Origin: Phycisphaerae bacterium
Lineage (GTDB): Bacteria; Planctomycetota; Phycisphaerae; UBA1845; PWPN01
Direction: 5' to 3'
DNA: 64,000 nt
NCBI GenBank assembly: GCA_035384605.1
Contig: DAOOIV010000001.1
Location: forward strand, 104,854 to 168,853
Shown here: in pieces, positions 34,756 through 44,513 of the stretch
How positions within the stretch are numbered: position 1 is the first letter of the stretch
Layout of the letters: every line of letters starts with the position of its first letter
Made by a program: the position numbers and the translations under genes
Notes under the pieces: model-generated
The model's database searches: none
What the model was told of the DNA's origin: nothing
What the model saw: only the letters and a program-made list of their open reading frames with translations

Positions 34756-37602
34756 TCATCGGATGCAATCATTGCTTGCGGGGATCATCGGGCCGGAGAT
34801 GCAGTTCCGGAGGATGATCAGATCAGGCGGGCCGATTCCCGGATCTCCGTCGAGTTCGGCGCCGCTGCACGCCGGATCGTTCGACGGCACGCCGACCGAG
34901 GTCATGCACGACTGAAACAGCCCGAAGTCGATCTGATCGACGTCGCCGTCACGGTCCATGTCGCCGCGGATGGGCACCGGACACCCATTCGAGCTGATCA
35001 CCACGCCGGGCACCGTATGAGGGCAGTCGTCGCAGACATCGCCAAACCCATCTTCATCTTCGTCCGCCTGGTCGGGGTTGTAATTGAGCGGGCAGTTGTC
35101 ATGCGAGCCGTCAACGCCGTCCCAATCGGCGTCTTCGCCGAGGCTGTAGAGAAACACGTTGAGGCTATATGCCTCCGCCTGGAACGAAGCAGTCGTCCTC
35201 ACCGGATTGGTCGCCGACATCAGCATGCGGCCGGTAACCACGTCGGTCAGCGTCTGGCCGCCGGGAATGGGTCCGGCAAAGTTCAGCGTGATGGTGCGTG
35301 CATTCGGCGAGTCATTGATGATCGCCAGGCGATTGCGATACCAGCGAGCCGCAATCTGGTCAGGAAGTGAAGGCTCGATCGTGCCGTTGAATGGCAGGGG
35401 TTTCACCGCCGGCAAAGCACGAAACGCCTGCGCGAACTTGCGAATGTCCGCCTCGTGGCCCAGCGTCGGTCGGTTCCAGCCCAGCCAGGTGATGGTGTCC
35501 GGGTCTTGTCGGCGGACGGCCATGACAGCGCCCTCGAAGAACGGTCGCCCTGGTGCCGCCGGCGTATTCGTCCGGAAGAAACCGACCGGGCTTCCGGGCG
35601 AGCCGAACTCAAAGTAGGGGTTGGCGTTTTCTTCCCAGTAATCCTGGTAGAACTCGCACGCTTTTCCCTGGGCGGTGCGGTAGAACTCGGCCAGGCCCGG
35701 GGCGTAGTGGAACAGGCGGTAGTTCTGGTAGTTCGTTCCGTGCGGGGCGGCCCAGCGGGTGGATACCTTGAAGCGGTCCAGGGCCACCATCACGCCGCGA
35801 GAGATGATGATGCCGGTATCCTCGGCAAACATCTCCGGATCATAACCGTGATGCCGCAGGAGGTTGTAGGGCGTCTCAGCCGGCCACTCGATATTGGTGC
35901 CGGGCATCTCCGAGGGCAGATCGCACTGCACGTAGAAGATCAGGTCGGAGCGGTAGGTCTTGATCAAGTCGCGGCAGGCGAGCCAGAACTGGCGGGTCCT
36001 CGTGCACCGCCAGTTGATCCAACTTTCCCACTCAGCGGGTCGCGCAACCAGCCAGTTGTACGCCGCATCCGGCGGCGACGTCGGCACGCCGCTTCCAGTA
36101 TCATTCTTGAATTGCTGCAGGTCCCACGCCGAGTAACCGCTGTGGCGAGCTCCCCGTGGCGAGTCCTGCTGGGAGGTGTAACACGTCCCGATCTTGCCGT
36201 TGACCCGGATGCCGATGCCGCGGACCGCCGGGCTCGACGCACATCGACTTGCGATCTCGTGCAGCAGACTGAACATCACGGTCTGCACCTCGGGGTGCAG
36301 CGGATCGAGCGTCGGCAGTCCGAATGCCCGCACTTGGTTCCCGTCGGAACCCAACTGGTATGCTTCGTTTGGCAACGAGAGCAGGCTCTCGTTGGTATCT
36401 TGGAGAGAAGTGATGAGCGGGACCAGTTCGAGCCCCTCGGCCTCAGCGATCGGCGGCAGTTCGGCCAGCAGGTCGCCCGCCGAGTTCCAGTTGAAGCAAG
36501 CGCTGCCACTGTACCAACTCTTGACACTGCGGTCGGCACCGTTGATCGCGTTGAAGACCAGGTAATTCATGCCGCAGTGCTTGAGGTGCCTTACCATCCG
36601 CGTCAGGTCCTCCTGGCGATGCCCCAAGAGCCGAGCCGGCGTGCCGTAATGGGCGTAGAGGTACCAGGGGTGGGTCATGTAGATGCCGATGCGCCGTTGC
36701 TCGGCCGGGTCGGCCGGCAGATTCAACGTCGGCGGTCGCGATTCCATCGCGTCGACGAACTTGAAGACCCACATCCGCGAGACCGCCCCGCCGTCGGTGC
36801 TTGTGCGAACGAGATTGCAGCCGGTGCTGGTGATGGCCACGCGGGTGGTGGCGGTCTTGGCGTGGAAGATCATGCTGATGTTAAACGGCTGGTTGTCGAC
36901 CGGCAGCTCGCGGCCGGTATAAACGGCCAGACCGACGTCGGGCCCGAATGCGGGTCCCTGCTCGATCTTCGGGTAATTCTTCTCCCACCAAGGGTCGCCC
37001 CAGGGGTTGTAGGTCGGCTCGCCGGCGTACGGCGGACACCAGGGCAGGCCGGGCGAGATGGCCATCGCGTCGGGATGATGGATTTGCAGGCTGGTGTATC
37101 GCTCCTGGTCGTTGGACAACTCGGCCACGAGCAGGTGCGGAACACCTGCTTGCCCGCCCGTGGCGACGTCGTAGGAATAGTAGTAAGTCGCGAACCCGGC
37201 GTCGGGCGCGGCGGTCACGCGAAATACCTTGCCGCTGATGTTCATCAGACGCGAGGGCTTGTTGGGATAAGGCGACTGGGGCCAGATGTTCGCGTCGGTG
37301 AAGTTGTGATCGGTCTGCGTACAATCGACGTAATCGGTCATGGCCACGACCACGGGGGCCGGCACTGCCGCCGCGTCGTAGTTGTCGATGATGCGTTTCT
37401 TCAGGTCGGGCAGGGAAATGCCCGGATGGGCGGCGTTGTGAGCGGCCAGGTCCACATAATGCACGCACTCGTCGTCGACCGCTCGATAAGTCACGCCGTC
37501 GCAGTTGATCGTGAAATCGCCGGTGACCGTACAGACGGCCGAGGCACCGCTTGCTGATGCCAACAGCAGTATCAGGGCCAGATATCCTGGGAGCCTGTTC
37601 AC
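34756..37602 (-). CDS. secreted protein of unknown function with TSP3 repeats and EF-hand tail
   Basis: The 948-residue protein has a signal peptide (about 1-24). The centre (about 270-620) looks like a TIM-barrel enzyme of unknown glycosidase class: IGIYMTHPWYLYAHYGTP, MNYLVFNAINGAD, ELVPLITSLQD and YVQCDLPSEMPG. A beta-sandwich segment follows. Near residue 835, DADWDGVDGSHDNCP and DEDEDGFGDVCDDCP are thrombospondin type-3 calcium repeats. The last 60 residues are a dockerin-like EF-hand pair (DRDGDVDQIDFGLFQSC). I start at the GTG at 37602, which has GGAGG 5 nt upstream; an in-frame ATG at 37614 has none. It lies in one unit with the gene upstream, 31 bp apart. Confidence 0.75.
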   Translation of the reverse strand: MNRLPGYLALILLLASASGASAVCTVTGDFTINCDGVTYRAVDDECVHYVDLAAHNAAHPGISLPDLKKRIIDNYDAAAVPAPVVVAMTDYVDCTQTDHNFTDANIWPQSPYPNKPSRLMNISGKVFRVTAAPDAGFATYYYSYDVATGGQAGVPHLLVAELSNDQERYTSLQIHHPDAMAISPGLPWCPPYAGEPTYNPWGDPWWEKNYPKIEQGPAFGPDVGLAVYTGRELPVDNQPFNISMIFHAKTATTRVAITSTGCNLVRTSTDGGAVSRMWVFKFVDAMESRPPTLNLPADPAEQRRIGIYMTHPWYLYAHYGTPARLLGHRQEDLTRMVRHLKHCGMNYLVFNAINGADRSVKSWYSGSACFNWNSAGDLLAELPPIAEAEGLELVPLITSLQDTNESLLSLPNEAYQLGSDGNQVRAFGLPTLDPLHPEVQTVMFSLLHEIASRCASSPAVRGIGIRVNGKIGTCYTSQQDSPRGARHSGYSAWDLQQFKNDTGSGVPTSPPDAAYNWLVARPAEWESWINWRCTRTRQFWLACRDLIKTYRSDLIFYVQCDLPSEMPGTNIEWPAETPYNLLRHHGYDPEMFAEDTGIIISRGVMVALDRFKVSTRWAAPHGTNYQNYRLFHYAPGLAEFYRTAQGKACEFYQDYWEENANPYFEFGSPGSPVGFFRTNTPAAPGRPFFEGAVMAVRRQDPDTITWLGWNRPTLGHEADIRKFAQAFRALPAVKPLPFNGTIEPSLPDQIAARWYRNRLAIINDSPNARTITLNFAGPIPGGQTLTDVVTGRMLMSATNPVRTTASFQAEAYSLNVFLYSLGEDADWDGVDGSHDNCPLNYNPDQADEDEDGFGDVCDDCPHTVPGVVISSNGCPVPIRGDMDRDGDVDQIDFGLFQSCMTSVGVPSNDPACSGAELDGDPGIGPPDLIILRNCISGPMIPASNDCIR

Positions 37603-37633
37603 AATACCCTCCAACGGCCTGCGTTGTGCTGTC

Positions 37634-40213
37634 TTATTGCTGTTCGCATGCCGGATCGGCTACGACGCCGGGACCGCTCAAGCACAGACGAAATCGTCGG
37701 AAGTCCTCCGCATCCACGTCGGTATCCCCGTCCAAATCGGCGTCGCCGCACCCCTCCGTGAAGTTCGCCCCCGGACCGGAGAAGCATGCCTGCAGGTGAC
37801 CGAAGTCGGTCTGATCCACATCCCGATCACCGTCCAAGTCCGCTGCCGGGGGATCGCTGATCAAGACGTAATCGGTACGCGTCAGGGTGCTCGGGCCACC
37901 GGGCCCTGTCACGGTGAGGCTGACCGTGTAAGCGCCCGAGACCCGGTACACGTGCGATGGGTGCCTCAGGCAGCTGGTCGATCCGTCGCCGAAGCTCCAC
38001 GCCCACGAGGTGACCGCGCCGGCCGACTGATCGGCGAAGGTGATCTCCATTGGGGCGACGCCGGAGGTGGCCGACGCCGCGAACCCGGCCGTTGGCTTGC
38101 CGAGGCAATATGCTACGGCGTTGGTGAAGACCCGCCGGCCCATGGCGTTGGTCTGCTGCCAGGTGGTGTCGTACAGGTGAAGCATGATCCTCCTGCCAGC
38201 GGCGGTCCCGCCATCGAGCAGGGCAGCGCCTGGTTCGGCCACGATAATCGTCTTGTGGCTCGGATCCGACGCCGATTCCGCCAGGACCTGAACCCCCGAG
38301 GCCGTCTCCTGCGTGCAGTAACTGAACATCTCGGGCGCGTCGACAAGCGCGACCAGGCCTGTTGGCAGTCCTTCGGTCACCGGATGCGTGTTGTCAAGCA
38401 CGTTGATCTGGGTCTGATCGCTTGCGGCATAGGCCCCGTTGCCCATGGCCTCACGGTCGCTGCGGGCGAGCGAGGACTCCCAGAAGATGAATGGCGTCGA
38501 CTGGTGTCGGAAGTCACCGGCCACGTTTGCGGACAGAACCGTTGACGACGCCATTACCAGGTCGTGCTCAGCCGCGATTTCCGCGGCGGCTGGGCGGTTG
38601 GTCCGCTCGTCATCGTAAACGTTCACCAGCAAACCGAGAGAACGGAGATAGTCGACGATCTGCGAATCAGCGGCATTCAAGGGAGCGGCCTCTGCGAGGA
38701 ACGCGACCTTGGCGAAGTCCCCGACGCGGATCCAGTTCCGTTTCTCGACGCTCTGTTGCCCGCCGGGCGTGGTGACCGTAAGTCGGACGGTGAAGGACCC
38801 CTCGACCGCGTAAGTGTGAACGGGATGCTGCAGCGTGCTGGTTTGGCCGTCGCCGAACTCCCAGAACCAGTCAGAAACCTCTGCTAAGGTTGTCAGATCG
38901 GTGAACTGGACGGTCAGCGGGGCCTCGCCGACGGCCGGAGCGGCGGAGAAGTCGACCTCACCGGGGTTGACGCTGATGTAGTTGTCCTTCTGAACGCTGA
39001 GCGGTGCGCCGGTACCGGTCACCGTCAGCCGCACGGTGAAGGTGCCGACGGCGGTATACGTGTGCTGAGGGTTCTGGAGTGTGCTGGTCTGCCCGTCGCC
39101 GAATTCCCAGAACCAGCCCGAGGCGCCAGGAACGTAAGATCGGTCTGTAAACTGCACGGCCAGCGGCACCACGCCCGAGGTCACATCTGCGGCGAAGTCG
39201 ACGAAAGAGGGAAAGGACTTATCGAAATCGCGGAACGCATAGTATCCGGGCCGTGGAACCAGATTGGCGCTCATCAGCCCGTAATTCTTGAGCTCGGCAA
39301 CGCCGTTAAGTACGAGATAGTTCGCCTGTTCCACGAACGACCACTCGGGCTTCTTCAGTTCCGTCAACACTTGTGTCAGCTTGTTGGCGGTCGAGAGGAA
39401 GTCGGCCGTGTCCCAGCCATACTCACTGATCCAGATAGGCTTGTGGGCATCGCCGTTGGCCACCATCACGCTGCGAGTGTCGATGAGAGCCTGCCAGTGG
39501 ATCGTGCCGCTCGGGTCGTACGGATGGATCGAGATGACGTCGAAATACGGTCCCGCGCCCTCGTTGTACATCCCCTGGACGTACTGGTAGCCGTGGGTGA
39601 CGCCGGAGTGATAATCAAGGTTGGCTGCGACGATCTTCGCATCGGGATCTTCGCTCTTGATAGCCTGGCTGCAGCGGATCAGCCACCGCGTGTAAAGCGG
39701 GTAGCTATCGGAGTTGGCACAGTTCGGGTTGATCCAACTGCAACCGTTGGGCTCGTTCCAGAAGAAGTAGTACTTCACCCGGCCCTTGTACCGATCAGCC
39801 ACGAAGCGGTGAAAGTCCATGAACTGCTGGACATACTCCTCGGCCGGCGGCGACTGGTGCGGGGGAAGATCCGGATAGAGCCTGGCCCACTCCGGGGCCA
39901 GCCCCACAAACATGGTCGGTTCAATCCCGCGAGCCAGCATTTCATCGACGCAAAAATCCGTGTAGTCGATGATGTTCCAATCGTACTGGCCTTCCACGGG
40001 TTCAGCGTCGCACCAAGCCAGACCGGTGCCGCTGATCGTGACCCCGATGGTGACCATGTGATCCCAGATGGCCTGGTCGTAGGATCGGTCTCTGCCTGCC
40101 CAAGTCGAATAGTAGCGACCCACGCCGAACAGGAAAGGCCGTGGCTGGGCCATCACGGGCGAACCAAGCCACCACAACAGCATAGCGAAGGCGGTCAGTC
40201 CATGAGGTCTCAT
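37634..40213 (-). CDS. secreted glycoside-hydrolase-like protein with PKD and EF-hand domains
   Basis: The 859-residue protein has a signal peptide (about 1-22). Residues about 25-345 form a clan GH-A TIM barrel with candidate acid/base Glu in FFWNEPNG and nucleophile Glu in WISEYGWDT, similar in layout to GH39/GH5-type beta-glycosidases. Two PKD domains follow (FWEFGDGQTSTLQNP and FWEFGDGQTSTLQHP), then a ThuA/GATase-like segment (about 530-690), a third PKD (WSFGDGSTSC), and a C-terminal EF-hand pair (DLDGDRDVDQTDF, DLDGDTDVDAEDF). It should act on an extracellular polysaccharide. No clear ribosome binding site precedes the ATG. Confidence 0.8.
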   Translation of the reverse strand: MRPHGLTAFAMLLWWLGSPVMAQPRPFLFGVGRYYSTWAGRDRSYDQAIWDHMVTIGVTISGTGLAWCDAEPVEGQYDWNIIDYTDFCVDEMLARGIEPTMFVGLAPEWARLYPDLPPHQSPPAEEYVQQFMDFHRFVADRYKGRVKYYFFWNEPNGCSWINPNCANSDSYPLYTRWLIRCSQAIKSEDPDAKIVAANLDYHSGVTHGYQYVQGMYNEGAGPYFDVISIHPYDPSGTIHWQALIDTRSVMVANGDAHKPIWISEYGWDTADFLSTANKLTQVLTELKKPEWSFVEQANYLVLNGVAELKNYGLMSANLVPRPGYYAFRDFDKSFPSFVDFAADVTSGVVPLAVQFTDRSYVPGASGWFWEFGDGQTSTLQNPQHTYTAVGTFTVRLTVTGTGAPLSVQKDNYISVNPGEVDFSAAPAVGEAPLTVQFTDLTTLAEVSDWFWEFGDGQTSTLQHPVHTYAVEGSFTVRLTVTTPGGQQSVEKRNWIRVGDFAKVAFLAEAAPLNAADSQIVDYLRSLGLLVNVYDDERTNRPAAAEIAAEHDLVMASSTVLSANVAGDFRHQSTPFIFWESSLARSDREAMGNGAYAASDQTQINVLDNTHPVTEGLPTGLVALVDAPEMFSYCTQETASGVQVLAESASDPSHKTIIVAEPGAALLDGGTAAGRRIMLHLYDTTWQQTNAMGRRVFTNAVAYCLGKPTAGFAASATSGVAPMEITFADQSAGAVTSWAWSFGDGSTSCLRHPSHVYRVSGAYTVSLTVTGPGGPSTLTRTDYVLISDPPAADLDGDRDVDQTDFGHLQACFSGPGANFTEGCGDADLDGDTDVDAEDFRRFRLCLSGPGVVADPACEQQ

Positions 40214-40596
40214 AATCGGGGCTTCCCGGAAAGCATGCTGCTCTGCGACTCCTTTCTATTGTAGCATGGTTGCGTCGAGAGGAAAACCTGTTTTCGTCCG
40301 CCGCAGCTGGGGGAACTATCGTGTCGGTCTGTCTGACCGTCCTCGTATCGCATTGGCCGATTTGCATCCGCTACCCCCGCCGAATACCATCAGCGAAGAC
40401 GTGTCTTGGCCTGTTGTGGGTTCATTCGTCTGTTGAGCCGCCGGGCCGGTAGGTCAGGCAAAGGCCATGGCACCCGGGCAGCTGAGACTGGTGGCCCACC
40501 GCCAACAGTCGCAAGCCGGTAGTATCGCCGTGACCGACTTCGTTGGGTCCCCATTGGCAGAGGGACAGGCGCGGAACGAAGGTTGATCGGAAGACA
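40214..40596. other. divergent upstream region of the GH-like gene and lysS
   Basis: The 383-bp region separates the secreted glycosidase gene (minus) from lysS (plus). On the minus strand TACAAT (40256-40261 read in reverse) could be a -10 box, but the -35 is weak. A T-box or riboswitch was not recognised. No gene was seen. Confidence 0.35.
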
Positions 40597-42108
40597 ATGA
40601 GCGACCTCCAACAGGTAGAAGATCGTAAAGCCAAGCGGGCCAAGCTGCGAGAAATGGGTTTGGACCCTTACGGGTGGCGGTACCCAGGCGTCCAGTCTGT
40701 CGCGGAGGTGTTGCGGGTCGGCGAGTCCCTCAATCTCGGTCCAGGCCGGCATGCCGAGGGCAGCTCGGCCAAGGTTGCCGGCCGAGTCGTACTTCACCGG
40801 CCGTGCGGCAAGCTCATCTTCATGACGCTTCGCGACGGCTCGGGAGACATCCAGGTGGCGGTCAGCAAGTCAGCGGTGGATGAACAAGCCTTCACCGTCG
40901 CGAACAAGCTGCTGAATCTCGGCGACATCATCGGTCTGGAAGGAACTCTGGGTAGAACCAAGACCGGCGAGATGACCGTCTGGGCCAGATCGCTCACGGT
41001 TTTGTGCAAGGCCGTCCAGCCCCCGCCCGCCAAGTGGCACGGCCTGAAGGACATTGACCTGCGGTACCGCCGCCGATACGTCGACCTGTTCGCCAATCCG
41101 GCTGTCCGGGAGACGTTCAAGAAGCGGAGCCTGATCATCGACGCGATTCGTCGCTGCCTGGTAGACCGCGGCTACTTCGAGGTCGAAACCCCTGTGCTTC
41201 AACCGATCTACGGCGGGGCGGCGGCCCGGCCGTTCATCACCCACCACAACGCCCTCGATATGCGACTCTACTTGCGCATCAGCCCGGAGCTTTACCTCAA
41301 GCGGCTGCTGGTCGGCGGGATGGAGCGGGTATTCGAGTTCTCTCGAGTCTTTCGCAATGAGGGCGTGGACAGCTCGCACAATCCCGAATTCACCCTGCTG
41401 GAACTTTACCAGGCGTATGGCGACTACAACGATATGATGGATATTACCGAGGCCATGATCGCGGCTGCGATCGAACGCATCGGCGGTGGGTATAAGCGTA
41501 CATACGGAGACTTGGAACTCGACTTTACGTTGCCGTGGCCAAGACGAAGGTACGCCGACCTGCTCGAAGAGCACGCAGGTGTAAAGATCAACGATATCGA
41601 CGCTGTCCGGCGGAAGGCGTCCGAACTGGGCATCGAGCACAAGGGCATGGACGACGCCATCGTCATCAACGAGGTCTTTGAGGCGACTGTTGAACCGAAG
41701 CTGATTCAGCCGACATTTGTGCTGGACTACCCGGCGCCGATCTGCCCTCTGACCCGACGTAAGCCTGATGACCCGAACACCGCCCTGCGTTTCGAGGCGT
41801 TCGTGGCTGGGACGGAGCTGGGCAACGCCTACACCGAGCTGAACGATCCGGACGTCCAGGAGGAGAATTTCCGCCGCAGCCTGGCCGGCGAACGCCGCGA
41901 CGAGACCATGGCGGTGCTCGATGAGGACTTCATCCTGGCCCTGCAATACGGCATGCCGCCGGCAGGGGGGCTGGGCGTGGGGATCGACCGGCTGGTGATG
42001 CTGCTGACGAACTCGACGAGCATTCGTGACGTCATCCTGTTCCCGCTGCAGCGGCCCAAGGCGGCGACCGGTACCGAGGACGAGGAAGAGGCTTACGAAG
42101 GAGCTTGA
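40597..42108 (+). CDS. lysS: lysine--tRNA ligase, class II
   Basis: The 503-residue enzyme attaches lysine to tRNA-Lys. It has the N-terminal OB-fold anticodon-binding domain (about 55-150) and the class II core: motif 2 FRNEGVDSSHNPEFTLLE and motif 3 GLGVGIDRLVMLL. PLTRRKPDDPNTALRFEAF and ELGNAYTELNDP are LysS hallmarks. Length equals that of bacterial LysS. The ATG at 40597 has only a weak GGAAG site; the frame is open farther upstream without protein-like sequence. It is followed after 12 bp by a permease gene. Confidence 0.95.
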   Translation: MSDLQQVEDRKAKRAKLREMGLDPYGWRYPGVQSVAEVLRVGESLNLGPGRHAEGSSAKVAGRVVLHRPCGKLIFMTLRDGSGDIQVAVSKSAVDEQAFTVANKLLNLGDIIGLEGTLGRTKTGEMTVWARSLTVLCKAVQPPPAKWHGLKDIDLRYRRRYVDLFANPAVRETFKKRSLIIDAIRRCLVDRGYFEVETPVLQPIYGGAAARPFITHHNALDMRLYLRISPELYLKRLLVGGMERVFEFSRVFRNEGVDSSHNPEFTLLELYQAYGDYNDMMDITEAMIAAAIERIGGGYKRTYGDLELDFTLPWPRRRYADLLEEHAGVKINDIDAVRRKASELGIEHKGMDDAIVINEVFEATVEPKLIQPTFVLDYPAPICPLTRRKPDDPNTALRFEAFVAGTELGNAYTELNDPDVQEENFRRSLAGERRDETMAVLDEDFILALQYGMPPAGGLGVGIDRLVMLLTNSTSIRDVILFPLQRPKAATGTEDEEEAYEGA

Positions 42109-42120
42109 GGCCGGGGACGC

Positions 42121-43776
42121 GTGAGCCCGGCAGGCAACTCGCAGCCGCGATCGGAACTGATTGACTCGATGTATAAGTTTTTCCTCTGCCTTCGATACCT
42201 TCGCAAGCGCCGAATCGCTTTCTTTGCGGTGGCGGCCGTCTGCCTGTGCGTGGCCATGGTGCTGATTGTTTTCAGCGTCATGGACGGCTTTCTGCGGATG
42301 GTCCGCGACCGCTCGCGAGGCATGCTCGGCGACCTGGTCGTCGAGAACCAGTCCTCGCTTCAGGGCTTCTACTTCTATCAGGAGTTCATCGACGAACTGA
42401 AAGCCGATCCGCAGATCGGCCCGCACATCCAGGAGGCCACGCCGGTCATATACACTTACGGCGTGGTACGGTACCCGGACTCACAGATTACCAAGCCGGC
42501 GCAGGTCAGCGGGATCCGGCTTGATGAGTATCGCAAGGTCAACGATTTTGAGAAGGGCCTTTTCTACGAAAAGTACTATCCAGGCACCACGACGCTGGCG
42601 CCGCAGCGGATTCCCGGTTGCGCCCCGACGGCCGAGGGCGTCTACGTGCTCCCGCCTGACATCGAGGCCGCCTGGCAGAAATGGTGGGCTTCAGCCACGC
42701 CGCAAGAGCGGGCCAAAGCTCCCATCGACAAGAGGTGGCCTTACAACCGCGTCGGCCAATACTGGCCGGTGCCCCTTGAGGAGCTGGCGGCATCCGACCG
42801 GCCCGGCCCCATGTGGTACGGCTCGGAGCTGCCGGGCATCATCCTCGGCACGGACATGTGCGCTACGCGCGATGAGAAGGGAAACTATGAGCGGTACCAT
42901 TGTCGCGGCGAGGAGGTACAGGTCACACTCGTACCGATCACCGAGAGCGGCCAGCTCAGAGACGCCACGGGTCCGGTCAGAGACATCTTCCGCTTCGCGG
43001 ATGACTGCCGTACGGGCGTTTATGATATCGATTCAATGGCCGCCTACGTTGATTTCGACCGCCTTCAAAAGCTGCTCAACATGAACTACCGCGAATGGAC
43101 GGATGAAGACACCGGGCAGAAGGTCGTCAACCACGCGCGAGCGTCCCAGGTGCAGATCAAGCTCAAACCAGGCGCGGATGTATTGGCGGTCAGAAACGCC
43201 ATTCGGGCCCGATGGGACGCGTTTTCCGGACCGCGGCTGGCTTTGGTGAAAAACCCGAACCTGATGGTCGGCGTCCGGGTGCTTACCTGGGAGGAGAAGC
43301 AGCGGACGTTCATTGAGGCTGTGGAGAAAGAGAAGTACCTGGTCACCATCCTGTTCGGCATCATCAGTTTCGTGGCGGTTTTGCTGATCGGCTGCGTCTT
43401 CTACATGATCGTGCAGCAGAAGACCCGCGATATCGGCATCATCAAGAGCGTCGGGGCCACGTCGCTCGGCGTCGCGGGCATTTTCATCTCATACGGGGCG
43501 GCCGTAGGCGTGGTCGGCGGCGCAGTAGGCACGGTCATCGGCGTCTTGTTCGTCCACTACATCAACGAGGTTCAGGATCTGCTCAAATGGATCAGTCCGA
43601 AGGCCGAGGTCTGGAACCCGCAGGTCTACATCTTCGAACGCATACCGAATGAGGTGAATCCCTGGCATGCCGCGTTTATCTACATGGTCGCCATTGTCGT
43701 CTCGATGCTTGGGTCGCTGATCGCCGCGAACAAGGCGGCGCGGGTCTGGCCGGTGGAGGCTTTGCGATATGAGTGA
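42121..43776 (+). CDS. FtsX/LolC-type ABC transporter permease
   Basis: The 551-residue permease has one helix near the N-terminus (about 37-60; FFAVAAVCLCVAMVLIVFSV), a long periplasmic domain (about 65-410) and a C-terminal FtsX bundle with three helices (about 410-545; KYLVTILFGIISFVAVLLIG). It pairs with the ATPase gene that overlaps its end by 8 bp. The family moves lipoproteins or lipids or acts in cell-wall control. The start is GTG at 42121 or ATG at 42169; neither has a strong site. LysS is directly upstream, and co-transcription is likely. Confidence 0.85.
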   Translation: MSPAGNSQPRSELIDSMYKFFLCLRYLRKRRIAFFAVAAVCLCVAMVLIVFSVMDGFLRMVRDRSRGMLGDLVVENQSSLQGFYFYQEFIDELKADPQIGPHIQEATPVIYTYGVVRYPDSQITKPAQVSGIRLDEYRKVNDFEKGLFYEKYYPGTTTLAPQRIPGCAPTAEGVYVLPPDIEAAWQKWWASATPQERAKAPIDKRWPYNRVGQYWPVPLEELAASDRPGPMWYGSELPGIILGTDMCATRDEKGNYERYHCRGEEVQVTLVPITESGQLRDATGPVRDIFRFADDCRTGVYDIDSMAAYVDFDRLQKLLNMNYREWTDEDTGQKVVNHARASQVQIKLKPGADVLAVRNAIRARWDAFSGPRLALVKNPNLMVGVRVLTWEEKQRTFIEAVEKEKYLVTILFGIISFVAVLLIGCVFYMIVQQKTRDIGIIKSVGATSLGVAGIFISYGAAVGVVGGAVGTVIGVLFVHYINEVQDLLKWISPKAEVWNPQVYIFERIPNEVNPWHAAFIYMVAIVVSMLGSLIAANKAARVWPVEALRYE

Positions 43777-44470
43777 CGCCATCCTCCATGCGGTCAACGT
43801 TCGCAAGTCGTACATCCTGGGCAAGGTTGTGCTCAAGGTGCTCAAAGGGGTGTCGCTGGCGGTGCAGCGCGGCGAGTTCCTGGCGATCATGGGCAGTTCC
43901 GGCAGCGGCAAGAGTACCCTGCTGCATATCCTCGGGGCGCTGGATCTCCCCGACGAAGGCACGGTGGTCTTTGAGAACCAGGACGTATTCAAAGTGCCAA
44001 ACGCCCGGCGAGACCGGCTGAGAAACGTGCATTTCGGCTTTGTTTTCCAGTTCTACCACCTGCTCCCGGAGCTGAATGTCCTGGAAAACACCCTTTTGCC
44101 CGGCATGGTGGGCACCTCGTTTCTTGGCTGGTTCTCCGAAGGGCGTCGGCGCCGGCGATACGCGGCCGAGCTGCTCGATCGTCTGGGTCTCGGCGAACGC
44201 ATCAGACACCGGCCGAACGAGCTGTCCGGCGGAGAACGCCAGCGGGTCGCCATCGCCCGCGCCCTGGTCAACCGTCCGCAAGTCTTGCTTGCCGACGAGC
44301 CGACGGGTAATCTGGACGCGGCAACCGGAAAGGAGATACTGGGTGTTCTCAAGACGCTCAACCAGGAAGGTCAGACCATTGTCATGGTCACTCACGATCC
44401 GGTGGTGGCCGCGGCGGCCCATCGCATCGTTCACCTGGCGGATGGCAGGGTAACGAATCGAAAAGCGTGA
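43769..44470 (+). CDS. ABC transporter ATP-binding protein (LolD-type)
   Basis: The 233-residue ATPase has Walker [11 protein letters not shown]-loop [19 protein letters not shown], signature LSGGERQR, Walker [13 protein letters not shown] and the H-loop (MVTHD). The start ATG overlaps the permease stop by 8 bp. Gene order here is permease then ATPase, the opposite of the pair at 19.8-23.4 kb, so the window carries two separate transporters of this group. Confidence 0.93.
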   Translation: MSDAILHAVNVRKSYILGKVVLKVLKGVSLAVQRGEFLAIMGSSGSGKSTLLHILGALDLPDEGTVVFENQDVFKVPNARRDRLRNVHFGFVFQFYHLLPELNVLENTLLPGMVGTSFLGWFSEGRRRRRYAAELLDRLGLGERIRHRPNELSGGERQRVAIARALVNRPQVLLADEPTGNLDAATGKEILGVLKTLNQEGQTIVMVTHDPVVAAAAHRIVHLADGRVTNRKA

Positions 44471-44513
44471 AGAGCCCCCGACGGGGCGATTGTGGTTCTA
44501 CGGACAGCAGAAT

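Noticed and set aside
35455..37557. Long plus-strand open frame inside the secreted TIM-barrel-like gene
   Set aside because: Shadow frame without start signal or domain.
40870..42426. Long minus-strand open frame opposite lysS
   Set aside because: lysS is certain on the plus strand; the antisense frame has no homology pattern.
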